Below are positions 19,611-29,436 of a DNA stretch of 64,000 bases, one piece after another. Each line of letters begins with the position of its first letter. Within the stretch, counting starts at the first letter, position 1. Source of the DNA: Caballeronia sp. (GTDB taxonomy: Bacteria > Pseudomonadota > Gammaproteobacteria > Burkholderiales > Burkholderiaceae); NCBI RefSeq assembly GCF_028292365.1, contig NZ_JAQGMM010000090.1, positions 1 through 64,000 on the forward strand, given 5' to 3'. The notes under the pieces were generated by a model that saw nothing but the letters and a program-made list of their open reading frames with translations, searched no databases and was not told where the DNA came from. Both the position numbers and the translations under genes were made by a program.

Positions 19611-21626
19611 ATGACATTTGATAAATCCGTCCTGCAGATTTTTGCGAACTACTGCGTCGCGGCCGCGGAAAGCATGGCCTATACGCTCGTGCGCACCGCG
19701 CATTCCGCTTTCGTGAAGGAAACGGAAGACTTCTCCTGCACGCTGATGAACACCCGCGGACTAACGTTTGCTTCGCCGAAGACGCTCGGCGCCACGTGGT
19801 ATCCCGGTCTCGACTTCGGTGCGGTGATCGATATGATCGACCACTACGAACCGGGCGATATCTGCATGACCAACGACGCATACAGCGGCTACGTGGCAAC
19901 TCATACGCCCGACGTGATGATGTGGAAGCCGGTGTTTTTCAACGACGAGATCGTCTGTTATGTCGGTGGCCATATTCATAACACCGACATGGGCGGCGCG
20001 GTGCCAGCGTCCCTGTCGCGCACGCTGACCGAGATCTACCAGGAGGGCATCCGGTTCGCGCCAACCAAGATTGTTCGCGCCGGCGTGCTGGACGAGGTCC
20101 TGCTTGAACACATGGCGATCAACGTGCGCGCGCCCGAGCAGAATCGCGGCGACTTGAAGGCACAGGTTGCAATGTTGATGACCGGCGAGCGCCGGGTGCT
20201 GGAGATCATCGAACGCTTCGGAATCGAACAATTCCGCGCCGGAATGGACGCGCTGCTCGAGTACTCGGAAGAGCAGGCGCGCACGATCGTGAGGAGCATG
20301 CCGGATGGCGAATATTTCTTCGCCGAATATGCCGACGAAGATTCGGTCAACGGCAAACCGCTGCGGGTTGCGCTGACGCTGACTGTTGCGGACGGTTCGC
20401 TCGTCTTCGATTTCACCGGCAGCGATCCGCAACTGAATTCGTCGCTGAACATGCCCACCGGCGGCAAGGAGCGCCACGTCCTCGCGCTCGTCGGCCTCAA
20501 CTATGTCTTGTACTCACTCAATCCCGATCTGCTGCTCAACGCAGGCATGCTGAAAGTGGCACGCTGCATCCTGCCTGAAGGCACGATCATGAATTGCGTT
20601 CCGCCGGCGGCGGTGGGGATGCGCAGCCTGACCGCCAAGGTCGCGCAGTACGTGACCTTCGGTGCGTTCTCGATGGTGTGCCCGGAACGTTTGCCGGCTT
20701 GCCCGGCCGGCGGTATGTCGATACTTAACGTCAAGACCGTGGATCGCCGCGGTCGTACGGTGATCGCGTCGATCGGTCCGGTTGGCGGTGGCGCGGGCGG
20801 CATGATCTCGGGCGACGGGTCGGACGCTTCCGGCGCGAACGTGGCGTTCCTGCGCAATACGCCGGTCGAGATCAACGAAGCCGAAGTGCCGATCCGCATC
20901 ACCAAGTACGGCGTCGTGCCCGGTAGCGCGGGCGTGGGCAAGTACCGCGGCGGGCTGGGAACCGTGATGGAGTTCAGGGTGTTTTCGCCGGGCACGCTGG
21001 TGACCGCGCGCAATCGTGACCGCTCGCGCTTCGCGTCCTGGGGCGTGCTTGGGGGTAAGGCGGGCGCTGTCTCGCGTTTTACCCGCAATCCGGGCCGCGA
21101 GGACGAAGAGGACCTCGGCGTGACCGACCTCGTGATGTGCGGTCCAGGCGATGTCATCCGCCTCGAAGGCTGCGGCGGTGGCGGCTACGGCCATCCGCAC
21201 GAACGCGACGCGCAGCAGGTGGCCGAGGACGTGCGGCGCGGTTACCTTCGCGTCGATCAGGCGCGTGAGTCGTACGGCGTCGTGCTGGTCGACGGGGTGA
21301 TCGACGAAACCAGCACGGCGCAATTGCGCGACGAGGCCAAACGGATAGCGGCCCAGACCGTCGCCACCCACTTCGACTATGGCGCGGAGCGCAACGCCTA
21401 TGAGGCGAAGTGGACACGCGAACGTTACGACGTATTGACCGGCATCCTGGCTCGCGCGCCGGTCGTGTGGCGTCATTTCCTCAAGCACAAGATCTTCGAT
21501 GCGCTCGACGCGAGGGAAGCGGCGGGCACGCTGACGGCCGGCGCCGGAATTATCGACGAACTGTATGCCGACGTACTGCGGCAATACCCCCAATTGCTCG
21601 ACGCAGAGCAGGCCGTCGTTGCCTGA
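19611..21626 (+). CDS. hyuB: hydantoinase B/oxoprolinase family protein, HyuB subunit
   Basis: ESMAYTLVRTAHSAFVKETEDFSCTLMN, PGDICMTNDAYSGYVATHTPD, HIHNTDMGG, GGGGYGHPHERD. Confidence 0.93.
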   Translation: MTFDKSVLQIFANYCVAAAESMAYTLVRTAHSAFVKETEDFSCTLMNTRGLTFASPKTLGATWYPGLDFGAVIDMIDHYEPGDICMTNDAYSGYVATHTPDVMMWKPVFFNDEIVCYVGGHIHNTDMGGAVPASLSRTLTEIYQEGIRFAPTKIVRAGVLDEVLLEHMAINVRAPEQNRGDLKAQVAMLMTGERRVLEIIERFGIEQFRAGMDALLEYSEEQARTIVRSMPDGEYFFAEYADEDSVNGKPLRVALTLTVADGSLVFDFTGSDPQLNSSLNMPTGGKERHVLALVGLNYVLYSLNPDLLLNAGMLKVARCILPEGTIMNCVPPAAVGMRSLTAKVAQYVTFGAFSMVCPERLPACPAGGMSILNVKTVDRRGRTVIASIGPVGGGAGGMISGDGSDASGANVAFLRNTPVEINEAEVPIRITKYGVVPGSAGVGKYRGGLGTVMEFRVFSPGTLVTARNRDRSRFASWGVLGGKAGAVSRFTRNPGREDEEDLGVTDLVMCGPGDVIRLEGCGGGGYGHPHERDAQQVAEDVRRGYLRVDQARESYGVVLVDGVIDETSTAQLRDEAKRIAAQTVATHFDYGAERNAYEAKWTRERYDVLTGILARAPVVWRHFLKHKIFDALDAREAAGTLTAGAGIIDELYADVLRQYPQLLDAEQAVVA

Positions 21627-21847
21627 GACATGGGGAAAACGAGGACATTTTCATCGGCTGGTTGACGGCCATGCAAAGCACCGCGTTAGCGATGCGATAA
21701 CAAGCGATTTATGCTGTTTTGCGGTTTTTGTCGGCGTTTCACGCGGATTCTGCAAGCATACGATGCTGCTGAAGAGACGCGATAAACCTGGCCCCCGTCG
21801 TCGCCTGAACGTTCTTTCAGATCCCTTACCCGTCCGGAGTCACTCAA

Positions 21848-23422
21848 GTGAAAGATGATATAAAAAGCGGTGGTCTAAGTCGTCGCGACATGATCCGCGT
21901 ATTGGCCGGCACCGGCATGATGGCGGTCACCGGCGGCGGCCTGCTGTCGGTGTCTGCCGCTGCGCTGGCCGCTGATACCCCCAGGAAAGGCGGCAGTATC
22001 CGGGTGGCGTACGACGCGGGCTCGGTCTCGGACACCCTCGACCCCGCCGTGGGTTCGACGGGTAGCGACTACATCCGGTTTTTCATGTTCTATAGCGGCC
22101 TGACCCAGTTTGACGCGAGCCTGACGCCGCAAATGAACATTGCGGAGTCCGTATCAAGTTCCGATGCAAAGACGTGGATCATCAAGCTGCGCCAGGGTGT
22201 GACTTTCCACGACGGCAAGCCGCTCACGCCTGCTGATGTGGCGTATTCACTGTTGCGTCACAAGAATCCGCAGACGGCATCGAAGGTGAAGAGCCTCGCT
22301 GACCAGTTCACCGATATCAAGGCGAGCGGTCCGAACGAAGTGACCATTGTGCTCGATGTGCCAAACGCCGACTTGCCGGCGATCCTTGCCACGCCGCAAC
22401 TCGTGATCGTCAAGGACGGCACGACGAACTTCGCTTCGGCGATTGGAACCGGCCCGTACAAGCTCAAGAGTTTCAAGCCGGGTGTCGGCACGGTCGGCGT
22501 GCGCAATGACAACTATTGGAAGACCGGGCAACCGTACCTCGACCAGATCGAACTGGTGAGCATCAGCGACAACGCGGCTCGCGTGAACGCGCTGCTCGCG
22601 GGCGACGTGCACCTGATCAACTCCGTCGATCCGCGTTCGACACAGCGTATTGCGTCGACTCCGGGTTATGCGGTCAAGGAAACCAAATCCGGTCTTTACA
22701 CCGACCTGATCATGCGTCGCGACAACACGCTCACGGGCAACCCCAACTTCGTGATGGGCATGAAGAACCTGTTCGACCGTGAACAGATCCGCACGGCCGT
22801 GTTCCGGGGCTTTGCCGTGACCGGCAACGACCAGCCGATCCCGCCGGGTCACCGCTACTTCAACGCTTCATTGCCGCAGCGCAAGTTCGATCTCGACAAG
22901 GCCAAGTTCTACATGCAGAAGGCCGGTGCGGTCGGTCCGGCCCTGCCGCCGATCTACGCCACGACCGACGCGAACGGTTCTATCGAAATGGCGGAGCTGA
23001 TGCAGCAGACGGCGGCGAAGATTGGTGTGAACCTCGTCGTGAACCGGGTTCCCGGCGATGGTTACTGGTCGAACCACTGGATGAAACATCCGCTCGGTTT
23101 CGGCAGCATCAACCCTCGTCCTAGCGCAGACGTATTGTTCACGCAGTTCTTCAAGTCTGACGCTCCCTGGAACGAGTCCGGCTGGAAGGACCCGCGCTTC
23201 GACCAGTTGCTGCTGAGCGCGCGCGCCGAGACCGACGAAGCCAAACGCAAGCAGATGTACGGCGAGATGCAGGTGCTGGTGGCGGATCAGGGTGGCATCG
23301 GTATCCCGTCGTTCATCAGCCTGCTCGATGCCAACGACAAGCGCTTGAAAGGGCTGGGCTCGATCCCGACCGGTGCGATGATGGGCTTCTCGTTTGCCGA
23401 ACATGTCTGGTGGACTGCCTGA
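21848..23422 (+). CDS. ABC transporter substrate-binding protein (family 5, peptide/opine type) with Tat-like signal
   Basis: SRRDMIRVLAGTGMMAVTGGGLLSVSAAALA then WIIKLRQGVTFHDGKPLTPADVAYSL; no permease/ATPase genes adjacent. Confidence 0.9.
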   Translation: MKDDIKSGGLSRRDMIRVLAGTGMMAVTGGGLLSVSAAALAADTPRKGGSIRVAYDAGSVSDTLDPAVGSTGSDYIRFFMFYSGLTQFDASLTPQMNIAESVSSSDAKTWIIKLRQGVTFHDGKPLTPADVAYSLLRHKNPQTASKVKSLADQFTDIKASGPNEVTIVLDVPNADLPAILATPQLVIVKDGTTNFASAIGTGPYKLKSFKPGVGTVGVRNDNYWKTGQPYLDQIELVSISDNAARVNALLAGDVHLINSVDPRSTQRIASTPGYAVKETKSGLYTDLIMRRDNTLTGNPNFVMGMKNLFDREQIRTAVFRGFAVTGNDQPIPPGHRYFNASLPQRKFDLDKAKFYMQKAGAVGPALPPIYATTDANGSIEMAELMQQTAAKIGVNLVVNRVPGDGYWSNHWMKHPLGFGSINPRPSADVLFTQFFKSDAPWNESGWKDPRFDQLLLSARAETDEAKRKQMYGEMQVLVADQGGIGIPSFISLLDANDKRLKGLGSIPTGAMMGFSFAEHVWWTA

Positions 23423-23517
23423 CCAGGCGGGTCAGTGAAGCAGCGGAAGCGTCTATCGTGGCGCACGAGGCAGAATTCAGAAGCAGACTCGTCGCGCCAC
23501 ACTCAACTAAAAAATCA

Positions 23518-24795
23518 ATGAAGCTTGATTCGTATTGGCTGGATACGGCTCCCGTATTCAGCGAAGGTGCACAGGGTCCCGTGGAGGGCCGCGCCGACGT
23601 GGTAGTGATCGGTGGCGGATTCACGGGCTTGTCGGCTGCGCTCGAACTGGCCACGCGCGGTGTGTCGGTGACCGTGCTGGAAGCAGGGCGGATAGCAAGC
23701 GAGGCGTCCGGGCGTAACGGCGGCCAGTGTAATACCGGCGTCGCGCAGGACTTTGCTTCGCTTGCCGCGAGAGTCGGACTGGAGCAGGCCCGGGGCTTTT
23801 ATCGCGCGTATGAAAGTGCGGTGGCGAGCGTGGAGTCCATTGTCTCCCGTCATCAGATCGATTGCGACCTTGTCCGCACAGGGAAGCTAAAGCTGGCAGC
23901 CAAGCCCAAGCACTTCGAAAAACTGGCGCGTACCTATGAGGTATTGCGTCGCGAGGTCGACCCGGAAGTCGAGTTGATTCCGGCTGATCGCATGCGCAGT
24001 GAAATCGGCTCGGATGGCTTTCATGGCGGGCTGCTGCAGCGCAACGGCGTGCAGATGCACATGGGCAAGTTCGGAGTCGGGCTGGCACAGGCTGCCACGC
24101 GGCACGGCGCGCGTATCTTCGAAGGCGCGGCGGTGACGCAACTGAATCGCATTGATGGCGAGCGCTACGAAATCGCCTCGGCGCGTGGCGTCATCAGGGC
24201 AGACCGGGTGCTCGTGGCTACGGGTGCATCGCGCGTGGGGCCGTTGCAGTGGTTCCAGCGACGCATGGCGCCGGTGGGCAGTTTTATTGTGGTGACGGAG
24301 CCGCTTTCCACGCAGCAACTCGACGCGTTTTTCCCTCACAGGCGCAGCTATGTGACGTCGCTCAACATCGGCAATTATTTTCGGGTCACGCCCGATAACC
24401 GGCTGCTGTGGGGTGGTCGCGCGCGCTTCGCGATGTCCAATCCTCATTCCGATGAAAAGAGCGGCAACGTACTACGCAAGGGGCTTGCCAAGTACTTTCC
24501 GGAGCTTGCCGACACGAGGATCGACTACTGCTGGGGTGGTCTGATCGACATCACGGTGGACCGGCTTCCCCGTGCGGGACAGCACGAAGGGCTCTACTAT
24601 TCAATGGGCTACAGCGGCCACGGCGTGCAGATGTCGACGCATATGGGGCGCATGATGGCCGACATGATGTCGGGTTCCGAGCAGGCCAATCCGTGGCGTT
24701 CGCTGCCTTGGACCCCCGTGCCCGGACACGCCGGCCGCGCGTGGACGCTGCCTTTGGTCGGCGCGTATTATCGGCTGCAGGATATTTTGTTCTGA
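23518..24795 (+). CDS. FAD-dependent amine/amino-acid oxidase (PuuB-like), second copy
   Basis: MKLDSYWLDTAP...ADVVVIGGGFTGLSAALELATRGVSVTVLEAGRIASEASGRNGGQCNTG. Confidence 0.9.
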   Translation: MKLDSYWLDTAPVFSEGAQGPVEGRADVVVIGGGFTGLSAALELATRGVSVTVLEAGRIASEASGRNGGQCNTGVAQDFASLAARVGLEQARGFYRAYESAVASVESIVSRHQIDCDLVRTGKLKLAAKPKHFEKLARTYEVLRREVDPEVELIPADRMRSEIGSDGFHGGLLQRNGVQMHMGKFGVGLAQAATRHGARIFEGAAVTQLNRIDGERYEIASARGVIRADRVLVATGASRVGPLQWFQRRMAPVGSFIVVTEPLSTQQLDAFFPHRRSYVTSLNIGNYFRVTPDNRLLWGGRARFAMSNPHSDEKSGNVLRKGLAKYFPELADTRIDYCWGGLIDITVDRLPRAGQHEGLYYSMGYSGHGVQMSTHMGRMMADMMSGSEQANPWRSLPWTPVPGHAGRAWTLPLVGAYYRLQDILF

Positions 24796-24926
24796 CGGTT
24801 CCTACTGTCCTGATTGAGTCGTGCCTGCATGGCACGCGTGCGATGCGAACGTGATAGTCTTTTCGACCTGAAGCGCCCGCCCCGCGCGCCGCCGTCGGCA
24901 GGCGAGCTCAATCTCAGGAGACCAAG

Positions 24927-26105
24927 GTGCAAAGAAAGATTCCGGCAACCTATATGCGCGGAGGCACAAGCAAAGGTGTCTTTTTCCGTGCGGATTCACT
25001 CCCCTCCGATCGGGCGCTGCGCGACCGCATCCTGCTGCGCGTGATCGGCAGTCCCGACCCCTATGGCCAGCAGATCGACGGCATGGGCGCCGCTACGTCA
25101 AGCACCAGCAAGGTCGTACTCGTAGGTCCCTCTTCCAGGGACGATTGCGATGTCGACTATTGGTTCGGCCAGGTGGCGATCGACAAGCCTGTCGTCGACT
25201 GGTCCGGTAACTGTGGCAACCTGACGTCGGCGGTGGGTCCGTTCTCGATCGCGCAGGGCTTGGTCGATGCGCCGCGCGACGGCACGGCCACCGTGCGTAT
25301 CTGGCAGGCAAACATCAACGCAAAAATCATTGCGCATGTGCCGATGCAAGATGGCGCAGTGGTGGAAGAAGGCGACTTCGAACTCGATGGCGTGACCTTT
25401 CCCGCGGCCGAAATCAGGATCGAGTTCCTGGACCCGAGCGGTGAGGGCGACGACGATAGTGCCGGCGGCGGCATGTTTCCCACGGGAAATCCGATCGATA
25501 CACTCGACGTACCCGGTGTCGGCGTCATCGAACTCACGATGATCAACGCGGGCAATCCGGCAATTTTCATTGACGCCGCGGCTCTCGGGCTGAAGGGCAG
25601 CGAACTGCAACGAGACATCAACGGCAATGCTGATTTGCTTAGCAAGGCCGAGGCCATTCGCGCGCATGCGGCTGTTCGGATGGGACTGTCCAGGACTGCT
25701 GATGAAGCCTCGACACTTCGGCCCCACACGCCGAAACTCGCGTTCGTGGCCACGCCCTCCGCCTATGTGGCATCCAGCGGCAAGCCGGTGGACCCGGCGA
25801 CACTCGATATCAACGCCCGCATTTTCTCCATGGGCAAGCTGCACCATGCCATGACCGGTACCGGCGCAGTCGCGGTTGCGGTTGCCGGCGTGATTCCAGG
25901 CACGATCGTGCATCGGCTCCTGGCGAACAAGACGGCCGACCGGATCCGCTTCGGCCATCCGTCGGGCGTATTGGCGGTCGGTGCAGAAGCCGAGCAGCGC
26001 GACGGGTCGTGGGTCGTCACCAAGGCGGTCATGAGCCGGACGGCGCGTCGGCTCATGGAAGGGAACATCTTCGTGCCTTCATCGCTTGATTCGGATCTGC
26101 GCTGA
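24927..26105 (+). CDS. PrpF-family isomerase (4-oxalomesaconate/aconitate tautomerase-like)
   Basis: IPATYMRGGTSKGVFF, QQIDGMGAATSSTSKV, WSGNCGNLTSAVGPFSI; GTG start. Confidence 0.92.
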   Translation: MQRKIPATYMRGGTSKGVFFRADSLPSDRALRDRILLRVIGSPDPYGQQIDGMGAATSSTSKVVLVGPSSRDDCDVDYWFGQVAIDKPVVDWSGNCGNLTSAVGPFSIAQGLVDAPRDGTATVRIWQANINAKIIAHVPMQDGAVVEEGDFELDGVTFPAAEIRIEFLDPSGEGDDDSAGGGMFPTGNPIDTLDVPGVGVIELTMINAGNPAIFIDAAALGLKGSELQRDINGNADLLSKAEAIRAHAAVRMGLSRTADEASTLRPHTPKLAFVATPSAYVASSGKPVDPATLDINARIFSMGKLHHAMTGTGAVAVAVAGVIPGTIVHRLLANKTADRIRFGHPSGVLAVGAEAEQRDGSWVVTKAVMSRTARRLMEGNIFVPSSLDSDLR

Positions 26106-26114
26106 GGCGGTGAC

Positions 26115-26140
26115 ACCTTGTGAATTTACCTTGTGAATTT
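26115..26140. repeat. 13-bp perfect tandem duplication ACCTTGTGAATTT x2
   Basis: Read directly between the prpF-like and cupin genes. Confidence 0.85.
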
Positions 26141-26255
26141 ACTTCACGTCGCGGTGAAAATTTCTCGCTTTGCACGCTCGTCCCGGATGGTTAGGCTTGT
26201 AAATAGCGGGTGACGTGCGCGCTATTCTTAGCCGTCGCTCACACGCTTGGCCGCA

Positions 26256-26609
26256 ATGAATCCGGAGGGGACGATCCTGGATGCTAAATTGATCAACCTA
26301 AGCTCAGTGGCTGCGCAGTCTAAAGCAGGCTACTTCAACGAGGTCCTGACTCAGGTGAACGATCACGCGGTTCATCTGAGCGTGATGGACGCGCCATTTT
26401 TCTGGCATTTCCATCCTGATTCGGACGAAGTGTTCATCGTTCTCGAAGGCGTCTTGCTTGTCGAACTGGAAACGGCGCGATACGAGTTGAAGGCAGGCGA
26501 GATGTTGACCGTGCCAGCCGGGGTCAGGCATCGGACCAGCCCTTTGACCTCGCGATCCGTGAATCTCACTGTCGAAAAAATGAATGCGGAAAGCGTACGC
26601 GTTATCTGA
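26256..26609 (+). CDS. cupin-domain protein
   Basis: FFWHFHPDSDEVFIVLEGVLLVELETARYELKAGEMLTVPAGVRHRTSP. Confidence 0.9.
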   Translation: MNPEGTILDAKLINLSSVAAQSKAGYFNEVLTQVNDHAVHLSVMDAPFFWHFHPDSDEVFIVLEGVLLVELETARYELKAGEMLTVPAGVRHRTSPLTSRSVNLTVEKMNAESVRVI

Positions 26610-26685
26610 GCACTCGTGCGTGCAAATGAAGGCCTGCATTGTCGCGAATAAAAATTCTGTAAAGCCCTAAGTGGTCCGCATATAT

Positions 26686-26722
26686 ATGCCGTAAAACACG
26701 AAATATTTACGGCATTTTTTCT
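26686..26722 (+). terminator. intrinsic terminator ATGCCGTAAA-N10-TTTACGGCAT-TTTTT
   Basis: 10-bp perfect stem followed by T-run, downstream of the cupin gene. Confidence 0.75.
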
Positions 26723-26779
26723 TGTTATCAACCGGCGAGGAATCCTACACTTCTGGGAAATGATGAGACCGGGGGTGTC

Positions 26780-27415
26780 ATGTCGAAGCAACGTACAGCA
26801 ATGAAGAATCACACGCGTATCAGCTACGTTCATCGTGGTGTAGGCAGCGTAGTACTGAGACGCTTTGACCCGGCGTGCGATTCCTTCGATGAGTTGACCC
26901 AGATGCTGCACCGGTCGTTTGCACGGCTTGGCGGGATGGGGCTCAATTGCACGTGCGTTGACCAGTCCGCGCTGGTTACCCGCGCGCGCGCCACGCGCGG
27001 CGATTGTTATGTTGCGGTATGCAACGGACGGCTGGTTGGAACCATGACGCTTTACGCACAGGATGGCGAGTCGCTCTGTGCGCTTTATCGGCGGGATGAT
27101 ATTGCGAGCGTTCGCCAGTTCGGCGTTGATCCTGCCTATCAGAGCAGGGGGATCGGGAAGTCGCTATTGGCCTATGCGGATCACTGGGCCGCCATTCGCG
27201 GCTACGCTGAGCTTGCGCTGGATACACCGCAACCCGCTGCACATTTGATTGAGTTCTACCGTGGCCAGGGCTTCCGGATTGCCGACTTCGTCAGGTTCGC
27301 CGGCAAGCAATATGACAGTGCAATTCTGTGTAAACCGCCAGTCGCTTTCCGCCACCTTGCAGCGTGGACGCGCCGTCTTGAACTGGCGCAAGCGAGCGTT
27401 GCTCGCGCTGCATGA
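26780..27415 (+). CDS. GNAT-family N-acetyltransferase
   Basis: CYVAVCNGRLVGTMTLYA...QFGVDPAYQSRGIGKSLLAYADHWAA. Confidence 0.85.
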   Translation: MSKQRTAMKNHTRISYVHRGVGSVVLRRFDPACDSFDELTQMLHRSFARLGGMGLNCTCVDQSALVTRARATRGDCYVAVCNGRLVGTMTLYAQDGESLCALYRRDDIASVRQFGVDPAYQSRGIGKSLLAYADHWAAIRGYAELALDTPQPAAHLIEFYRGQGFRIADFVRFAGKQYDSAILCKPPVAFRHLAAWTRRLELAQASVARAA

Positions 27416-27418
27416 CAA

Positions 27419-27451
27419 ACCGGCCGCACTCATGCCTCAAGTGCGGCCGGT
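27419..27451. terminator. 12-bp perfect stem-loop ACCGGCCGCACT-N9-AGTGCGGCCGGT
   Basis: Located just after the GNAT stop, in the convergent region with the aldolase gene. Confidence 0.6.
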
Positions 27452-27467
27452 ATCTAACGTCGCTTCG

Positions 27468-27489
27468 AAACCTGCTTTAAAGCAGGTTT
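27468..27489. terminator. 22-bp perfect palindrome AAACCTGCTTTAAAGCAGGTTT in convergent intergenic region
   Basis: Read directly; second dyad between convergent GNAT and aldolase genes. Confidence 0.55.
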
Positions 27490-27513
27490 CTCACTTAATT
27501 TCTCACCTATTGA

Positions 27514-28416
27514 TCAGACCTTTTCAACTGAGGCCTGATAGATCTCATTGACCGACGTTGCCAGCGTTGCGTCGAACTCGCTGTCACTCATCGACTTCTT
27601 GAGCTCATTGATCAACGCACGGGAGAAACTGGCGATCATGCCGTGATTCTTCGCGAGGCGATTGCACGCGTCGGTCCGCGCATAACCGCCTGAGAGCGCC
27701 ACCACGCGTACGACGGCCGGGTGCTCGATCAGCGGACGATAGAAATCCGCGACGTCCGGGATGGTCAGCTTGATCATGACCTTGCTGCCCTCGGGCAACG
27801 CTTCAAGGCCCTTGAGCAGTTCGGCCCGGAGAATGGTTTCCGCTGCCGCCTTGTCCGGGCTGTTGATCGACACCTCGGGTTCCAGGATTGGCACAAGGCC
27901 ATGCGCCTGGATTTGCGCCGCGACTTCGAACTGCTGCTTGGAAATGGCCGCGATCCCTTCCTGGGACGCATGGTCGATAACAGAGCGCATTTTCGTGCCG
28001 AATACGCCCAGCTTGACCGCCCTCTCGAGCAGCGTGTCCAGTCCAGGGATCGGTTTCATCAGACGCACGCCGTTCGCTTCCGCCTCGAGCCCCTTGTCCA
28101 CTTTCAGGAAAGGCACTACGCCGCGGTCTTCCCACAGGAAGGCCGGAACGGACTTTCCTTCAGCCTGCCCGTCCATGGTGGCTTCGAAAAGAATGGCGCC
28201 GATAACCTTGTCGCCGGTGAAGGCTGGTGCGGTCATGATGCGTACCCGCATCTCGTGCATCAGCGCGAACATCTCGGCGTCGCCGTTGTAGTCGCTCTCC
28301 GGAATTCCATACGCCTTCAGGGCGCCGGGCGTTGATCCGCCACTCTGGTCGAGGGCCGCGATAAACCCCGGTTTGTTGCTCATTTGCGCCAGCATCTTGT
28401 CATTAGCCACGTACAT
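27514..28416 (-). CDS. class I fructose-bisphosphate aldolase
   Basis: 300 aa; GFIAALDQSGGSTPGALKAYGI, VPFLKVDKGLE, PILEPEVSI, KLTIPDVADFY, ALSGGYARTDA. Confidence 0.93.
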   Translation of the reverse strand: MYVANDKMLAQMSNKPGFIAALDQSGGSTPGALKAYGIPESDYNGDAEMFALMHEMRVRIMTAPAFTGDKVIGAILFEATMDGQAEGKSVPAFLWEDRGVVPFLKVDKGLEAEANGVRLMKPIPGLDTLLERAVKLGVFGTKMRSVIDHASQEGIAAISKQQFEVAAQIQAHGLVPILEPEVSINSPDKAAAETILRAELLKGLEALPEGSKVMIKLTIPDVADFYRPLIEHPAVVRVVALSGGYARTDACNRLAKNHGMIASFSRALINELKKSMSDSEFDATLATSVNEIYQASVEKV

Positions 28417-29436
28417 TTCTCCCTCTTAACTATCAAACCCCGGACCAGGTTTCCCCGGTCTGGGCCATTGCCTTCGATGTAATAAGTGTACTGGATTGGC
28501 GGATGAGCCTCGAAAACAAACAAACGGCGGTCGACTCTTTTGTCCGAATGTGCCGGGCGAGCGACTGTCCGACACGCTAGTCGAAACAGCGAGGGGCCGG
28601 CTTACCGCTCCTCAACTCGCCTTCCATTCACGCATAGGCGTTTGAATTTTCAGCGGATCAATCGCCGATGGCCGCCGCCTTCAAAGCCGCAAGTTCAGGT
28701 TGATTTCCAGTTTCCTGACGGGTTGTAAAAGCGAACTAACGCGCGTCACAATTCCGTGCGACCGCTTGCATCGCCTGGATGAACCGACGCCAGAATTACT
28801 TCTCTGGCTCTGACCGCACGCCCTTCGGGCCGTCCGCTCATGCTTCCTGCCCGCACTCCGGACTGCACCGCGTGCGGATCGCGAGACGGTCCATAAGCCG
28901 CAAGAATGATGCCTCGATAAAAAGGCAACTGAACGTTGCCGCCGCTAAGGCTTCCATCCAGTATGCCAAGCCGGAAAGGCCGGGCGCATTCGGAATCGCG
29001 CTCAAGCATCCGCGAAAAATAATGAAATGAAAATCAAAAAATACCGGTGAGCCGCGAGAGAAGAAGGCTTCCCCGAGGCTTGCGGAAAATTTCCGCGCAA
29101 CTTTTCCACGTCACTGATAGATACGGCCTGTTTGCTGTTGCGGCCCGCCAGTCGCGCCAGGCTTCGGTGACCTCAGATCGGCTGGCCCACGCGTGGAAAT
29201 CTTTTTAAAGATTTGGAAAGAACCTGCGGGAGGCGCGTGTTGCTCGCCGTTTCACCCTTGGTGGAAGTGCGCAACCATGACTGCGCCGATAGACGATGTC
29301 CAGCCAACGATGCACAGCCCGGGCAACGCGCGGCGACCGCATCGCATGGCATCACGTAAAGCCTCCCCTGAGGCTTGCCTTCAGCGGGCGATTTCCGTCG
29401 AGGCTCAACAGCAAACCCGACGTACGGAGCATTTTA

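Noticed and set aside
20514-21593. 359-aa minus-strand ORF antisense to hyuB
   Set aside because: Antisense artefact of GC-rich codon usage; no recognisable domain
28540-29436. Possible small genes between the aldolase and fliD
   Set aside because: Only short ORFs without motifs or convincing RBS; left unannotated
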